DNA of 42,846 nucleotides from positions 1 to 42,846 of the forward strand of contig JAFUAA010000036.1 in assembly GCA_017460915.1 (NCBI GenBank), written 5' to 3'. Positions 1-9,254 of the stretch are shown here, in pieces. Under the pieces are notes generated by a model, which was not told where the DNA came from, did not search any database, and saw only the letters and a list, made by a program, of their open reading frames with translations. The stretch comes from Bacteroidales bacterium (GTDB lineage Bacteria; Bacteroidota; Bacteroidia; Bacteroidales; F082). Position numbers and translations under genes: made by a program. Numbering within the stretch: the first letter of the stretch is position 1; each line of letters opens with the position of its first letter.

Positions 1-2
1 CA

Positions 3-92
3 GACACTACCGTCCTGAAAACCTTGTTCGGCTTATCTAACTTCAACAATGTCAAAGAACAAATTGATAATAGTGAACTGTTATTATTTTAA
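3..92 (+). CDS. C-terminal end of an unidentified protein (partial)
   Basis: An open frame enters from the left edge and ends at TAA (90-92), giving 29 residues that finish in NSELLLF. It is too short to assign a family. The next gene starts about 70 bases later on the same strand. The call rests only on the frame being open from the edge, so it could be chance. Confidence 0.35.
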   Translation, partial: DTTVLKTLFGLSNFNNVKEQIDNSELLLF

Positions 93-161
93 GTTAAACA
101 TTCAAATTAAAACCGTCCAATTTTTTAGTGGACACTAATGTTTTTGCAACGTAAAAGCATT

Positions 162-1476
162 ATGAAAAAAGTATTCAGTTTTTTAATGGCACTGCTCTTG
201 TTAACTTCATCGGCATTCGCCCAAAAGGCTTTCGAAAAGCAATGCGAATATGCACTTTCCCTATTGCCAAATGTCCCAAAACCTTGCCTCTCTATAACAA
301 ATCGAGTTGATCCTTATCCTTTATGGACTGATGTCATTGTTTCGCAACCCGAGGGATACGTCGTAGATGCAGAAGGGAATGTGGAAATTTCTTCGTCTGA
401 TGGGTTGATTTGGTTGATTTCTGCCGTAAACGGATTGAACGGATGCGAGCCCAACGACTTTGATGGCCGCACTGTGAGGCTGACCAACGACATTGACTTC
501 GGGGCAGAAGGAAGGCTCTATTGTTTTAGCCCCATCGGCACACGGGAAACTCCTTTTTTAGGCACTTTCGACGGCGATGGCCATAGAATCCATCGGCTTG
601 AACAACACTATTCCCGATTCGACACCTTAAACAACTACTATTTCGACATGGGAGTATTCGGTTACATTCGCCACGCCACAATAAAGAATGTGACGCTGGA
701 TTCAACATGCCAAATTGGCTCCACCTGCGACTATCCTGGCTATTATCGCGGAAACTTGGTGGGCTTTGCCGATTCGCTTTCGCTTGTGGATAACATCTTT
801 AATCGCTCGAGAGATGCTCATCACTATGGAAGCTCTATGGTGGGCATGAAATGGCAAACAGGCCTTCATAAGGAATTGCCATAGCACACCAACAGACTTT
901 TTCATGGGGTATATCGACTATGGCGCTTTTTCAGTGTTCAACAACGAAGGTAGCAGCATTAGCCATTGCTACGCCGATTTTTCGAAGACGTTACCCTACA
1001 CGCAAATGGTGGGCCGAAACCAAGAAGGCGAGCTTGTGGAGTGTTCGGCATACACCAAAATTAACGGTATGGATACCTTGAGCACGCCTGTCACGTTCAA
1101 CGGGACCGCCACTGATGACCTTCTCGAAGCGCTCAACTTGTGGATAGCCGAGCAAGAGCATCCCGAACTTTACAGGACATGGACGATGGCCTTCGACACC
1201 ATCCCAGTGTTTGGTGATTACTTTGTGGGACTTCCCGAAGATGGGACTTCTGCTTCAACGATAACCGTCTATCCTAATCCGACCAAGGAAAAGGTGACCG
1301 TAAAAGGCATGAAGCCTGCCGAAATAAAGGTTTACAACGTCCATGGGCAAATGGTGAAGGCCGTGCGCGACTCAAATGAAATCAATGTCAGCGACTTGCC
1401 CGAAGGGCTTTACCTGCTGCGCATTTCTGACAAGGCGGTATCTACCACGTGTCGCATTGTCGTTATGAGACCATGA
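162..1476 (+). pseudogene. Secreted GLUG-like repeat protein with T9SS sorting domain, frameshifted
   Basis: Two adjacent frames make one protein. The first (start MKKVFSFLMALLLLTSSAFA, position 162) has a signal peptide ending AFAQ and a beta-rich body (FSPIGTRETPFLGTFDGDGH). It stops at 884. The second frame carries the rest and ends in a type IX secretion C-terminal domain (TVYPNPTKEKVTVKG ... LPEGLYLLRI) that would direct export to the cell surface. Removing one A from the AAA at 849-851 restores VGMNGKQAFIRNCHS, a normal GLUG-like repeat, and joins the frames. The lesion is therefore a one-base insertion in a short A run, either a real pseudogene or a sequencing error. ATG at 138 is possible but would put extra residues before the signal peptide. 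Confidence 0.75.
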
Positions 1477-1534
1477 CACGGAGGGGTAAGATTAAGATTA
1501 CATAAACAGATGGAATAAAATAAAGAATAATTCG

Positions 1535-1542
1535 TAAATTTG
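1535..1542 (+). promoter_or_regulatory. Probable -7 box for mltG
   Basis: TAAATTTG lies 20 bases before the mltG ATG and fits the Bacteroidota -7 pattern TAnnTTTG. The -33 element is not clear. Confidence 0.4.
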
Positions 1543-1561
1543 TGGCCTCAAAACGTCACAA

Positions 1562-2665
1562 ATGGTCAAAATACAAACCACGCTACCCAAAGAGAAGAAG
1601 ACGAAGAAAGGCAAAAAAAACAACGCCAAATATACCCGAATCACCGTGCTGTTGGTCTTGGGCATACTGTTCATTTTTGCCCTGGCCTTCGGCTACTGGC
1701 TCTACAAAACCGTCATATCGCCCAATGTGCAAACCCCTGACGGAAAAGAAGTTGAACTGTTTATCCCCACAGGCTCGGACTACACTCAGGTGAAAGACCT
1801 GTTGGCCGAAACTCACTGCATCACCAACGAGAAGAGTTTCGACTGGGTGGCACAAAAGAAAGAACTGCCCGCCAACGTCCATCCCGGGCGCTACATCGTG
1901 AAAAACGGCATGAGCAACAACCAGCTGGTCAACATGCTGCGCGGCGGACTGCAAACACCCGTCAAGGTCAAATTCAACAACATACGTGACGTGGATCAAC
2001 TGGCAGGACGTATCGCCCAACAAATCGAGGCCGACTCCACTTCCATCGCCAACCTGCTTCACAATCAGCAATATGTCAACCAACTGGGCTTCAACCAATA
2101 CACCCTCCCTGCCCTCTTCCTGCCCGACACTTACGAGTTTTATTGGAACACCGATGCCGAAGGCTTTGTCAACCGTATGTTCCAGGAATACAATAAATTC
2201 TGGAACGAGGAACGCAAACAACAAGCCCAAGAGAAAGGTCTCACGCCCGTGCAAGTCAGCACATTGGCCGCTGTCGTCAACAAGGAAACCAACATGACCG
2301 ACGAAATGCCGCGTGTGGCTGGCGTTTACATCAACCGACTGAAAAACAACTGGTTGCTTCAAGCTGACCCAACGCTCATTTTCGCCTGGAACGACTACAG
2401 CATCCGCCGCGTCCTCGACCGCCACAAGGAAATTGAGTCGCCCTACAACACCTATAAATATATAGGTTTGCCTCCAGGTCCCATCTGCATCCCCTCCATC
2501 GCCGCCATCAAGGCCGTGCTGAACGCCGAGGAACACCATTATTTCTACTTCTGCGCCAAAGAGGACTTCTCTGGCTACCACAACTTCGCCAAGACCTTGG
2601 CCGAGCACAACCGCAACGCCGCCAAATACCAACAAGCGCTGAACCAAAAAGGAATAACGAAATGA
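1562..2665 (+). CDS. mltG: Endolytic murein transglycosylase MltG (YceG-like)
   Basis: 367 residues. A basic cytoplasmic N-terminus is followed by one membrane segment (about 27-48), a LysM-like linker region and the YceG domain. MltG cleaves nascent peptidoglycan glycan strands in the periplasm near the inner membrane and so sets their length. The catalytic Glu is E242 in AAVVNKETNMTDEMPRVAGV, followed by the family signatures YINRL, LQADPT, YNTYKYIGLPPGPI and the C-terminal NPA-like substitute. Length is normal for the family and there is no lesion. It has its own weak upstream promoter and no operon partner downstream, where a 214-base spacer follows. Confidence 0.95.
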   Translation: MVKIQTTLPKEKKTKKGKKNNAKYTRITVLLVLGILFIFALAFGYWLYKTVISPNVQTPDGKEVELFIPTGSDYTQVKDLLAETHCITNEKSFDWVAQKKELPANVHPGRYIVKNGMSNNQLVNMLRGGLQTPVKVKFNNIRDVDQLAGRIAQQIEADSTSIANLLHNQQYVNQLGFNQYTLPALFLPDTYEFYWNTDAEGFVNRMFQEYNKFWNEERKQQAQEKGLTPVQVSTLAAVVNKETNMTDEMPRVAGVYINRLKNNWLLQADPTLIFAWNDYSIRRVLDRHKEIESPYNTYKYIGLPPGPICIPSIAAIKAVLNAEEHHYFYFCAKEDFSGYHNFAKTLAEHNRNAAKYQQALNQKGITK

Positions 2666-2879
2666 TTTCTATATTGCTTCGTCGTTCTCCTCGCAAATCG
2701 AAGATTCGACGTAGTCAAAGGGCGACACTACTTCATCGGGGATTTCAATCCCCGCAAACGGCTGCCCAATCCCCCTCCCCCCCATCGGAAGGGGGAATTG
2801 TGACAACCCCGCAACGGACGCATTCGATGCGTCCCTACAACTGAACAACTGATAACTGAACAACTGACAACTAATAAAA
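2666..2879. other. Repeat-bearing intergenic spacer with hairpin
   Basis: No gene seen. The spacer holds a perfect hairpin, GGACGCA-TTCGA-TGCGTCC (2816-2834), followed by CCCTACAA. A 15-bp tandem duplication, CTGAACAACTGAyAA, sits at 2841-2855 and 2856-2870 just before the next start. The CCCTACAA edge resembles the end of the MITE-like element at 20101-20203, so this may be a remnant of the same kind of dispersed repeat. Confidence 0.5.
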
Positions 2880-4223
2880 ATGAACGCATTCAAAGCATAC
2901 GACATCCGCGGTGAATGGGGCACCGACCTCAACGCCGACATTGCCTACCGCATTGGCTATTTCCTGCCCGACGTGCTCGACACCGACACCTACCTTGCGG
3001 GCCGCGATATGCGCCTCTCGTCTCCCACTCTGTTCGAAGCCCTCACCCGAGGCCTCACCGACCGTGGCAAAAACGTGGACAGCATCGGTCTCTCCACCAC
3101 GCCACTGGTGTATTGGGCCACAGCGAAATACGGCTATGGCGCCTCCGTGCAAATCACGGCATCGCATAACCCGAAAAACCATAACGGCCTGAAAATCTCA
3201 GCCTCCAACGCCCTTCCCGTAGGCTACGACACGGGATTGAACCGACTGGAAGCCTTGGTGGGAAGCGACAAAGCCACTGTTCCGAGCGAAAAGAAAGGCC
3301 ACATCACCGAAAAAAACGTCTACACCGATTATCTGGCGTTCCAAAGGCAGTTTGTGGGCGAGCACGACAACCTCAACATCGCCGTGGATTGCAGCAATGG
3401 CATGTCGTCGCTTTTTGTCCATGACCTAATCGGCAAGGCCCATTACATCAACGACACCTTGGACGGCAACTTCCCCAACCACGAGCCCAACCCATTGGAA
3501 GCCAATGCGCAAGAACAAATCAAGACTTTGGTTTTGAAAGAAAAATGCGACATCGGCCTACTCTTCGATGGTGATGCCGACCGCATCACCTTCATCGACG
3601 AGAAGGGACGCTTCATCTCCCCTGACCTCATCATTGCCTTCTTGGGTGACTATTTCATAGGCGAGCAGAAGCAAGAAGGCATTGTCCTTCAAGACATTAG
3701 GAGTTCACGCGCCATTCAGGAATACTTGAACCGCTATGGAGCCAAAGTGGAGACTTGGCGTGTGGGTCGCGCCTACGCCGCCCTGAAACTCCGCGAGTTG
3801 GACGGTTGCTATGGCGGTGAGTTGGCCGGACACTACTATTTCCGCGACTTCTATTATTCCGACTCTGCTCTGCTGGCCGCCTCCATCGTGCTGCGCCTCT
3901 TGGCTGAACGCAAAAAGAAAGGCCAGACGCTGAGCCAAATCATCGACGAAATCGCACCTTATTACAACTCGGGTGAAATCAACTTCAAGATTGAGAAGAA
4001 ACAAGAAGCCATGGATGCCGTCCGCGACCATTTCACGAAAATCGAGAAGCCCGAGCGTTTCCTTGACTTCGACGGCTATCGCCTCGATTATCCCGATTGG
4101 TGGCTCAACATACGACCCTCAAACACAGAGACTTATCTCCGTTTCCTATGCGAAGCGAAAAGCGAAACGCGATTGAACGAAATCGTCTCCATTGTTCGCG
4201 GTCTCATGGAGTGGCTTTCGTGA
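2880..4223 (+). CDS. Phosphomannomutase/phosphoglucomutase (alpha-D-phosphohexomutase)
   Basis: 447 residues with the four signatures of the superfamily in order: the phosphoserine loop ITASHNPKNHNGLK (Ser95), the Mg-binding loop LLFDGDADR (230-235), the sugar-specificity loop GELAGHYYF (313-321) and the phosphate-binding loop RPSNTETYLRF (412-417). The enzyme moves phosphate between C1 and C6 of mannose or glucose phosphate through a phosphoserine, feeding GDP-mannose or UDP-glucose routes to surface glycans. The GELAG loop fits bacterial PMM/PGM enzymes, but substrate preference cannot be decided here. Starts at the first ATG after the repeat-bearing spacer. Intact and monocistronic by spacing. 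Confidence 0.93.
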   Translation: MNAFKAYDIRGEWGTDLNADIAYRIGYFLPDVLDTDTYLAGRDMRLSSPTLFEALTRGLTDRGKNVDSIGLSTTPLVYWATAKYGYGASVQITASHNPKNHNGLKISASNALPVGYDTGLNRLEALVGSDKATVPSEKKGHITEKNVYTDYLAFQRQFVGEHDNLNIAVDCSNGMSSLFVHDLIGKAHYINDTLDGNFPNHEPNPLEANAQEQIKTLVLKEKCDIGLLFDGDADRITFIDEKGRFISPDLIIAFLGDYFIGEQKQEGIVLQDIRSSRAIQEYLNRYGAKVETWRVGRAYAALKLRELDGCYGGELAGHYYFRDFYYSDSALLAASIVLRLLAERKKKGQTLSQIIDEIAPYYNSGEINFKIEKKQEAMDAVRDHFTKIEKPERFLDFDGYRLDYPDWWLNIRPSNTETYLRFLCEAKSETRLNEIVSIVRGLMEWLS

Positions 4224-4293
4224 TTCTACTGCATAAATGGAATTAAAACCCATCTAAACTGCTGAAAATCATTTTTCATTCAGAAAAAACACT

Positions 4294-4302
4294 TACCTTT
4301 GC
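4294..4302 (+). promoter_or_regulatory. -7 promoter box for TPR lipoprotein
   Basis: TACCTTTGC is a textbook Bacteroidota -7 box, 17 bases before the ATG at 4319. Confidence 0.7.
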
Positions 4303-4318
4303 AGAAAAATAAACCGAG

Positions 4319-4729
4319 ATGAAAAAACTAAGTTTTGTATTATCCATCCTTTTCCTTTTCGCCCTTTCGAGTTGCGAAAACCCAGCAAAATCAAGGATCT
4401 ATACTGAGGAAGGCTCAAAATTGTTGCTGCGATATAGCAAGTATGAGGAAGCCGAAGAAACGTTGACCAAAGCCATTCGTTACGACAAGCACAATGTAGA
4501 GGCCTACTACTATCGCGGCTGCGCCAAGGTAAACTCGAAAAAGTATAAGGAAGCCATTGAGGATTTCGAAAAAGCCATCGAAATCAAGCCTGACTATGCC
4601 GACGCTTATTTCAACATTGGCAGGACCTATTTCCTGATGAACGATGAAGAGAAGGCTTGCGAATATTACAAATTGGCCGACCAATATGGTCGTCCTAATT
4701 TGGAGGATTATTTGAAAAGGTGTAACTGA
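4319..4729 (+). CDS. TPR-repeat lipoprotein
   Basis: 136 residues. The N-terminus is a lipoprotein signal with lipobox LSSC (Cys19), so the protein is lipid-anchored in the envelope. Residues about 28-130 form three TPR units, the clearest being VEAYYYRGCAKVNSKKYKEA and ADAYFNIGRTYFLMNDEEKA. TPRs bind peptides or partner proteins, and no partner can be inferred. It has its own promoter and converges with the MORN-repeat gene three bases downstream. Intact. Exact role unknown. Confidence 0.85.
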   Translation: MKKLSFVLSILFLFALSSCENPAKSRIYTEEGSKLLLRYSKYEEAEETLTKAIRYDKHNVEAYYYRGCAKVNSKKYKEAIEDFEKAIEIKPDYADAYFNIGRTYFLMNDEEKACEYYKLADQYGRPNLEDYLKRCN

Positions 4730-4732
4730 GAA

Positions 4733-5416
4733 CTAATTGATTTCTGGTTCTCCGAAAGCTTCCTCGGCGATGATGTCGCCGTCCTCGTTGTAAGTCTTCC
4801 ATAATCCCACTTTCTCGCCTTTGCTGTATTGTCCTTCTTCCTTCAAGGCCGAACTGGGATAATAGGTCTTGGCAAGACCGTCAAGCAAGCCGCTGTGATA
4901 TTGGCATTCCATAATCAAAACGCCAGTGTCTGAGTATTTGCGGCATTTCCCTTCGGGCTGACCCTCAACATATTGCATCTCCTCGACAAGCACCCCGTTG
5001 TTGGGATTGTAAAGCTTCGACCAGCCTTGCACCTTGCCGTTTTTGTTGTCCTCGACCAGTCGCAATTGCCCCGACTTCGCATCAAAGTATTTCCACTCGC
5101 CTTCCTTTTTCTGGTTGACGTAATAACCTGTCGCCACCACACGGCCATTCGGGGCGTAGGTCTTGTTCAAGGCCTTGTCGCCCGACTTGTCGAACTCGTT
5201 GGTAGCCTTCAAGTTACCTTGTTCGTCATAATACTTGAACGTTCCCTTGCACTTATCGTTCTTGAACTGGCCTTCATAACGCAACTGCCCGTTGGGATAA
5301 AAATCGCGCCAAGAGCCCTGTCGACGGCCTTTGGCATCGGTTTGGTTGAAGTCTTGCGCGACAGCCGTAGCAACGGCAAGTAACAGAGTAACAAGGATTA
5401 AGGCGAATCTTTTCAT
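4733..5416 (-). CDS. Secreted MORN-repeat protein
   Basis: 227 residues. A signal peptide (ending TAVAQ, about residue 21) is followed by roughly seven MORN_2-type repeats of the form G.W..Y..nG.l...g.y (GSWRDFYPNGQLRYEGQF, GEWKYFDAKSGQLRL, GLWKTYNEDGDIIAEE). Such proteins are often labelled YwqK-family antitoxin, but no toxin partner is adjacent and that label should not be read as function. The protein is probably periplasmic or outer-membrane associated. Its promoter lies back to back with that of recR. Confidence 0.85.
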   Translation of the reverse strand: MKRFALILVTLLLAVATAVAQDFNQTDAKGRRQGSWRDFYPNGQLRYEGQFKNDKCKGTFKYYDEQGNLKATNEFDKSGDKALNKTYAPNGRVVATGYYVNQKKEGEWKYFDAKSGQLRLVEDNKNGKVQGWSKLYNPNNGVLVEEMQYVEGQPEGKCRKYSDTGVLIMECQYHSGLLDGLAKTYYPSSALKEEGQYSKGEKVGLWKTYNEDGDIIAEEAFGEPEIN

Positions 5417-5437
5417 GATTTCTTCTGTTTTGAGGAT

Positions 5438-5446
5438 GCAAATTTA
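5438..5446 (-). promoter_or_regulatory. -7 box for the MORN-repeat gene
   Basis: On the minus strand the site reads TAAATTTGC, 22 bases before the ATG at 5416. It lies within 12 bases of the divergent recR box. Confidence 0.55.
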
Positions 5447-5457
5447 AGGAAATAACT

Positions 5458-5466
5458 TAATTTTGC
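5458..5466 (+). promoter_or_regulatory. -7 box for recR
   Basis: TAATTTTGC, 13 bases before the recR ATG, so the 5' leader is very short. Confidence 0.6.
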
Positions 5467-5478
5467 GCCGTTTATTGT

Positions 5479-6090
5479 ATGGCAGAATTCTCATCCATAT
5501 TGCTAGAAAACGCTGTCGAGTCGCTGTCTAAGTTGCCGGGCATCGGGAAAAAGACCGCGCTCCGTTTGGCTTTGCATTTGCTTAACGAGGACCAGCTGGA
5601 GACGGAGCAACTTGCTGATTCACTGCTCAAAATGAAGCACAACATCATGCTTTGCGAGCGGTGCTACAACATCAGCGACACCAAGGTGTGCTCCATTTGC
5701 AGCAATCCCCGCCGCGATGAAAACACGCTTTGTGTGGTGGCCGACATGCGCGATGTGTTGGCCATTGAGCGGACAGCCTCCTACAATGGCCTCTACCATG
5801 TCCTAGGTGGCGTCATCAGCCCAATCGAAGGCATCTCGCCCAACGACTTGAAGATTTCACAATTGGTGCAACGCACGCAAAAAGAGGACATTAAGGAAAT
5901 CATTTTGGCTCTGCCTGCCACCATTGAAGGCGATACGACCAACTTTTACATTTTCAGGCAATTGAAGGATTTCCAAGGGAAAATCTCGGTGATTTCGAAA
6001 GGCATTGCTGTAGGCGACGCCTTGGAATTTGTGGACGAGGTCACGTTGGGACGGTCGATACAGAACAGGATTCCGTTCAGTTCTCACTAA
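5479..6090 (+). CDS. recR: Recombination mediator protein RecR
   Basis: 203 residues, full length. Order: helix-hairpin-helix LPGIGKKTALRLALHLL (19-35), a C4 zinc finger (Cys59, 62, 71, 74), a TOPRIM domain from about residue 84 (VVADMRDVLAIE) and a C-terminal Walker-B-like part. RecR with RecO/RecF loads RecA at gapped DNA. The 3' end overlaps by 14 bases with the convergent small gene at 6077. Confidence 0.97.
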   Translation: MAEFSSILLENAVESLSKLPGIGKKTALRLALHLLNEDQLETEQLADSLLKMKHNIMLCERCYNISDTKVCSICSNPRRDENTLCVVADMRDVLAIERTASYNGLYHVLGGVISPIEGISPNDLKISQLVQRTQKEDIKEIILALPATIEGDTTNFYIFRQLKDFQGKISVISKGIAVGDALEFVDEVTLGRSIQNRIPFSSH

Positions 6091-6307
6091 ACAGATCCAA
6101 CTGGTTTTCTGTCAGATACAATTCCTGTGGCACTTCATATTCATAGGCCGTGATGAAGCGCGATATGTTCTTCTTAATCAATTTGATGGGCGTCGTTCGG
6201 CGTGCCTTGCAGTAGTTGCGCAACGAGCGGTATTGTCCCGCCGACAGCTTGAAGGTAATCGCATGGTAATGGTAGTTGCGACGCTTCCGTTTCTTGTTTT
6301 GTGCCAT
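6077..6307 (-). CDS. Small basic hypothetical protein
   Basis: 76 residues starting at ATG 6307 (MAQNKKRKRRNYHYHAITFK); an upstream ATG at 6358 would add 17 hydrophobic residues that look like untranslated leader. The N-terminus is strongly basic (KKRKRR) and the C-terminus acidic (QLDLFSEN). No family recognised. The overlap with the recR stop and a clear coding feel support it as real, but with only moderate certainty. Confidence 0.55.
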   Translation of the reverse strand: MAQNKKRKRRNYHYHAITFKLSAGQYRSLRNYCKARRTTPIKLIKKNISRFITAYEYEVPQELYLTENQLDLFSEN

Positions 6308-6404
6308 AACCCCTTGATTTGAAGGCACGAAATAACAAAATAAAATCGGAAAAAGCAAATTATCGCAAAAGTTTTCTATTTTTGTCGGCTTTTATCATGA
6401 GAAA

Positions 6405-7298
6405 ATGAACATCACTGTCATCGGAGAATCCAACATCGACATTGCCGTGAAGCCCCAAGGCGAGCTGCGGCAAGGAGGCTGCACCCCCAGCGACATTGCT
6501 TTCCATCACGGCGGTGTGGCGCGCAATATCGCCCACAATCTCAGGCTTTTGGGACATGAGGTGCAGTTGGCCACCGTGTTTGGCGACGATGCCTTCGCCG
6601 AAAGCCTTATCGCAGAATGCCACGACTTAGGCATCGACCTTTCGCTTTCCTCGCAATACGAAAACATCAAAAGCCCTATTTTCCTCAGCGTCAACGACGA
6701 AGTGGGTAGTATGCAATCCGCTTTTTCCGACATTGAGCTCAACAGTTTCCTGGATTTGGATTGGCTCATAGCCCGCATCGATGCCGTCAACCGTTCCGAC
6801 ATGGTGGTGGCCGACACGCTTTTGAGCACGGAAGCCCTCGCTTTCCTCATCGACCATTGCATGGTTCCACTTTACATCGACACAGTATCGTCCAACCGAA
6901 CATCAGTGCTTTCCGAAGCCCTGAAAAAATCTTGGAAGAAATCGTTCCATGCAGTGAAGTGCAACCTCTCCGAAGCCCAAGCCCTGACGGGGTTGTCGGA
7001 GGCCCATGACGCCGCCATGAAGTTGGTCGACATTGGCACGGAACGGGTCTATCTGACCATGGGTGCCGATGGCGTGATCTTCTGCACTCGCAAAGACATC
7101 CGCCTTTTTCCCGCGATTGAGACCGAAGCCGTCAACGTGACAGGCTCCGGCGACGCCTTCTTGGCTGGCGTGGTTCATGCCCACGCCATCGGGGTTCGAG
7201 ATGAAGCCGCTGTCGACTTCGGCATCAAGGCCGCCTGCCATAACGTGAAAAGCGAAGCACCGGTCAACCCGACGCTTCACCCATTATTGTTATTTTGA
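6405..7298 (+). CDS. PfkB-family carbohydrate kinase, PsuK-like
   Basis: 297 residues. The first PfkB signature is at HHGGVARNIAHNLRLLG (GG 36-37, N41), and the second, with the catalytic Asp250, is in NVTGSGDAF (244-252). The family phosphorylates a sugar hydroxyl with ATP. The arrangement FHHGGVARNIAHNLRLLG, then SPIFLSVNDEVGSMQSAFSD, then ADTLLSTEALAFLID, follows the order seen in E. coli pseudouridine kinase PsuK. Pseudouridine is therefore the best substrate guess, but no psuG neighbour is present, and ribokinase-like alternatives remain. A likely -7 box, TATTTTTG, lies at 6377-6384. Confidence 0.85.
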   Translation: MNITVIGESNIDIAVKPQGELRQGGCTPSDIAFHHGGVARNIAHNLRLLGHEVQLATVFGDDAFAESLIAECHDLGIDLSLSSQYENIKSPIFLSVNDEVGSMQSAFSDIELNSFLDLDWLIARIDAVNRSDMVVADTLLSTEALAFLIDHCMVPLYIDTVSSNRTSVLSEALKKSWKKSFHAVKCNLSEAQALTGLSEAHDAAMKLVDIGTERVYLTMGADGVIFCTRKDIRLFPAIETEAVNVTGSGDAFLAGVVHAHAIGVRDEAAVDFGIKAACHNVKSEAPVNPTLHPLLLF

Positions 7299-7340
7299 GT
7301 TTCCATGAAACACAAGTTATTTGGGTTTAATGGTACAGCT

Positions 7341-9240
7341 TCACTGCATTCCCAAGCACCATTTTGCCGAGTCATATCCATTCTTGTCTTTCATGATATT
7401 ACATATAAATAGGGGCTGTGGAATTCCACAACCCCAATTAGTCACCAATAGTTTTCTATAGCCGACACTACCATTTTTTGTTACCAGAATCAAAACATAT
7501 ACCCCTTTTGACAACCCTTCAAGACTCATTTCGTTACAGGTTGTCATCTCGATGCTATGCAATCGGTTCCCTAACAAGTCGTATAGAATTACCGTTTTGA
7601 TGTCCTCCCCTTCAATATGAACTACGTCCTTAGCTGGATTGGGGTAGAGTTTAACTTCGGGAAGACCAAATTCGTACACGCCCATTCCGCTGAACGAAGC
7701 AAATATAGTGTGGTCGCGGCTCACATTAGTGAACGTGTAGGAAGCCACGGAGCCAATATCAATGCCGTCCACCACGACGGCGGCAACGCGGGCGCCAAAA
7801 TTGGGCGTGATGGTAAACGTCATGTCAGTGCCTTGAAAAACTTGCATGTCGCCTTGCGGCGAAATTGAGCCGTTGGCACCGGCCAAGGCCGTAATCGTGA
7901 AGGAGGGCAGTTGTCCACCGAGCCTCCTTCCGTAGGGTCAATCGTAACATCGATGCTATAGCTCAAGGCTTGGAAGTTGGCCTCCAACACACGGTTGCCT
8001 GTCACCGTGAAGCTGTAGTTACTGGTGGCGTTGACTTGGGTGCCCCCTTCGGTCCAGTTGACGAAATAATAACCCGTGTTGGGTGAGGCAGTGACCGTAC
8101 ACTGCTGTCCTTGCTGGTAGGTGCCTCCGCCCGTCACCGAACCTCCGTTGGTGGGATTGGCCAACACATTAATCGTGTAGTTACTTTCACTCTGTTGGAA
8201 AACAGCCACATAGGCCGCGTTTCCAGTTACAGTGAAACTATAGTCGGGCAAGGTGGATTGTGTGATTCCGTCCTTCGTCCAACGCTGGAAGGTGTATCCA
8301 CTATTGGGCGTAGCATGCAGGGTGCAGGTGGTTCCCGAAGGATAAGACCCTCCACCCGTGACAATGCCTCCGTTGGTCGGACTAGCCGAAACGGTGATGG
8401 TGTAGTAAGTGGCACTTTGCTGGAATTGAGCCACCAAATAGCGATTAGCGTTTATGGTGAAAGTATAGTTGGCATTTTGCGAGACTTGGCTCCCATTCTC
8501 GTCGGCATAAGTCCAAGTCAGCACGGGCTTGTTAGCCGTCACCTTGATTTGCGTCAGGTTCAGGGTCTTCTCCCCTTCCCACAGCCACAAGCCATCGGAT
8601 GATTGGATTTGGGCGCGTAGCTTGCAACTTCCTGCATCTTGTTTCACGAAAGGCCTGAAGCTGAAAGAATAAGTGTCCATATCTTCCATGCCGTTGCCCT
8701 TGTCGAAGCTCAAGGACACCTTGTCCAAGGCGTTGGGAATTTGGAGGGCGAAATGCTGGTCGTCGCACTCTGGCCCATGATAGACGCGCACGGGGTTGTC
8801 GTCGGGCCAGTTGGCCTCAAACTTACCGTCGAGCAACTGCAACACGCCATATTTCCCGCCAACGGCTGCAATGGCATAGCCTCCCGAAAAGCCTTTGGCG
8901 TCGCTGAACTGCGGAGGTAGGATTGGTTGTCCGTCAATGGAATAGGTATACCCTCCATTGCTGACGATTTCGATGGTGTTGTCAGGCGGAAAGCCATTGA
9001 CGCCTCCAGCAGGGCACGGTTCCTGATGGCCTTGACGTTCTGGAAACGCTCCTTCACCCGCTTCACGGCAATCTTCTGTCCGTTGTCCACCTTGTAGCCA
9101 AGCTAAACCGTTCCCATGGCGCCATCGCCCAAGGGTGGCGTATTGGGGTTGTAGCAATACCACTCCTCGTCCACAAGCAGATACGGATATGGGTCGCCTT
9201 TCCGTTGGTACACCGTTTTTCTTATGGGCTTTGCAGGCAT
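7341..9240 (-). pseudogene. Decayed kinase N-lobe / WG / InlB-repeat / T9SS-tail mosaic
   Basis: Starting 14 bases after the upstream kinase gene (ATG at 9240), the first 39 codons lead into a Gly-rich loop, GDGAMGTV*LGYK, where the conserved Tyr is a TAG (9103-9105). IAVKRVKERF (ATP-binding Lys) follows. At 8984-8985 a missing base shifts the frame; restoring it gives AFRHDNTIEIV. No kinase C-lobe follows. Instead come a WG-type repeat (GGKYGVLQLLDGKF), a beta domain, and InlB/List-type repeats (TPNSGYTFQRWTKDGITQST), the last cut short at GGSVD with another frame change near 7890-7905. The end is a T9SS domain (LPEVKLYPNPAKDVVHIEG). The tail runs past its expected end (KLLVTN) into a hairpin, suggesting a lost stop. 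A cytosolic kinase lobe joined to a secreted tail suggests fusion by deletion. Confidence 0.75.
7412..7435 (-). terminator. Hairpin, probable terminator of the T9SS-tail gene
   Basis: 12-base arms with one mismatch around AATT (GGGGCTGTGG-AATT-CCACAACCCC in plus orientation), followed on the minus strand by TATTTATAT. It sits inside the reading-frame extension beyond KLLVTN, which argues that the original stop lay just before it. Confidence 0.6.
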
Positions 9241-9254
9241 GTTTTGTCTGAGTT

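Noticed and set aside
1583-2647. Long minus-strand frame opposite mltG (and similar long antisense frames opposite ligA and eno)
   Set aside because: Composition reflects the complement of biased codons in a real gene; no family motifs, promoters or signal sequences.
2816-2834. Hairpin before the phosphohexomutase as a riboswitch
   Set aside because: Simple short palindrome in a repeat-bearing spacer without any aptamer-like core.
4733-5416. MORN-repeat protein as a true antitoxin
   Set aside because: It has a signal peptide and no neighbouring toxin; the antitoxin label of the repeat family is not supported here.
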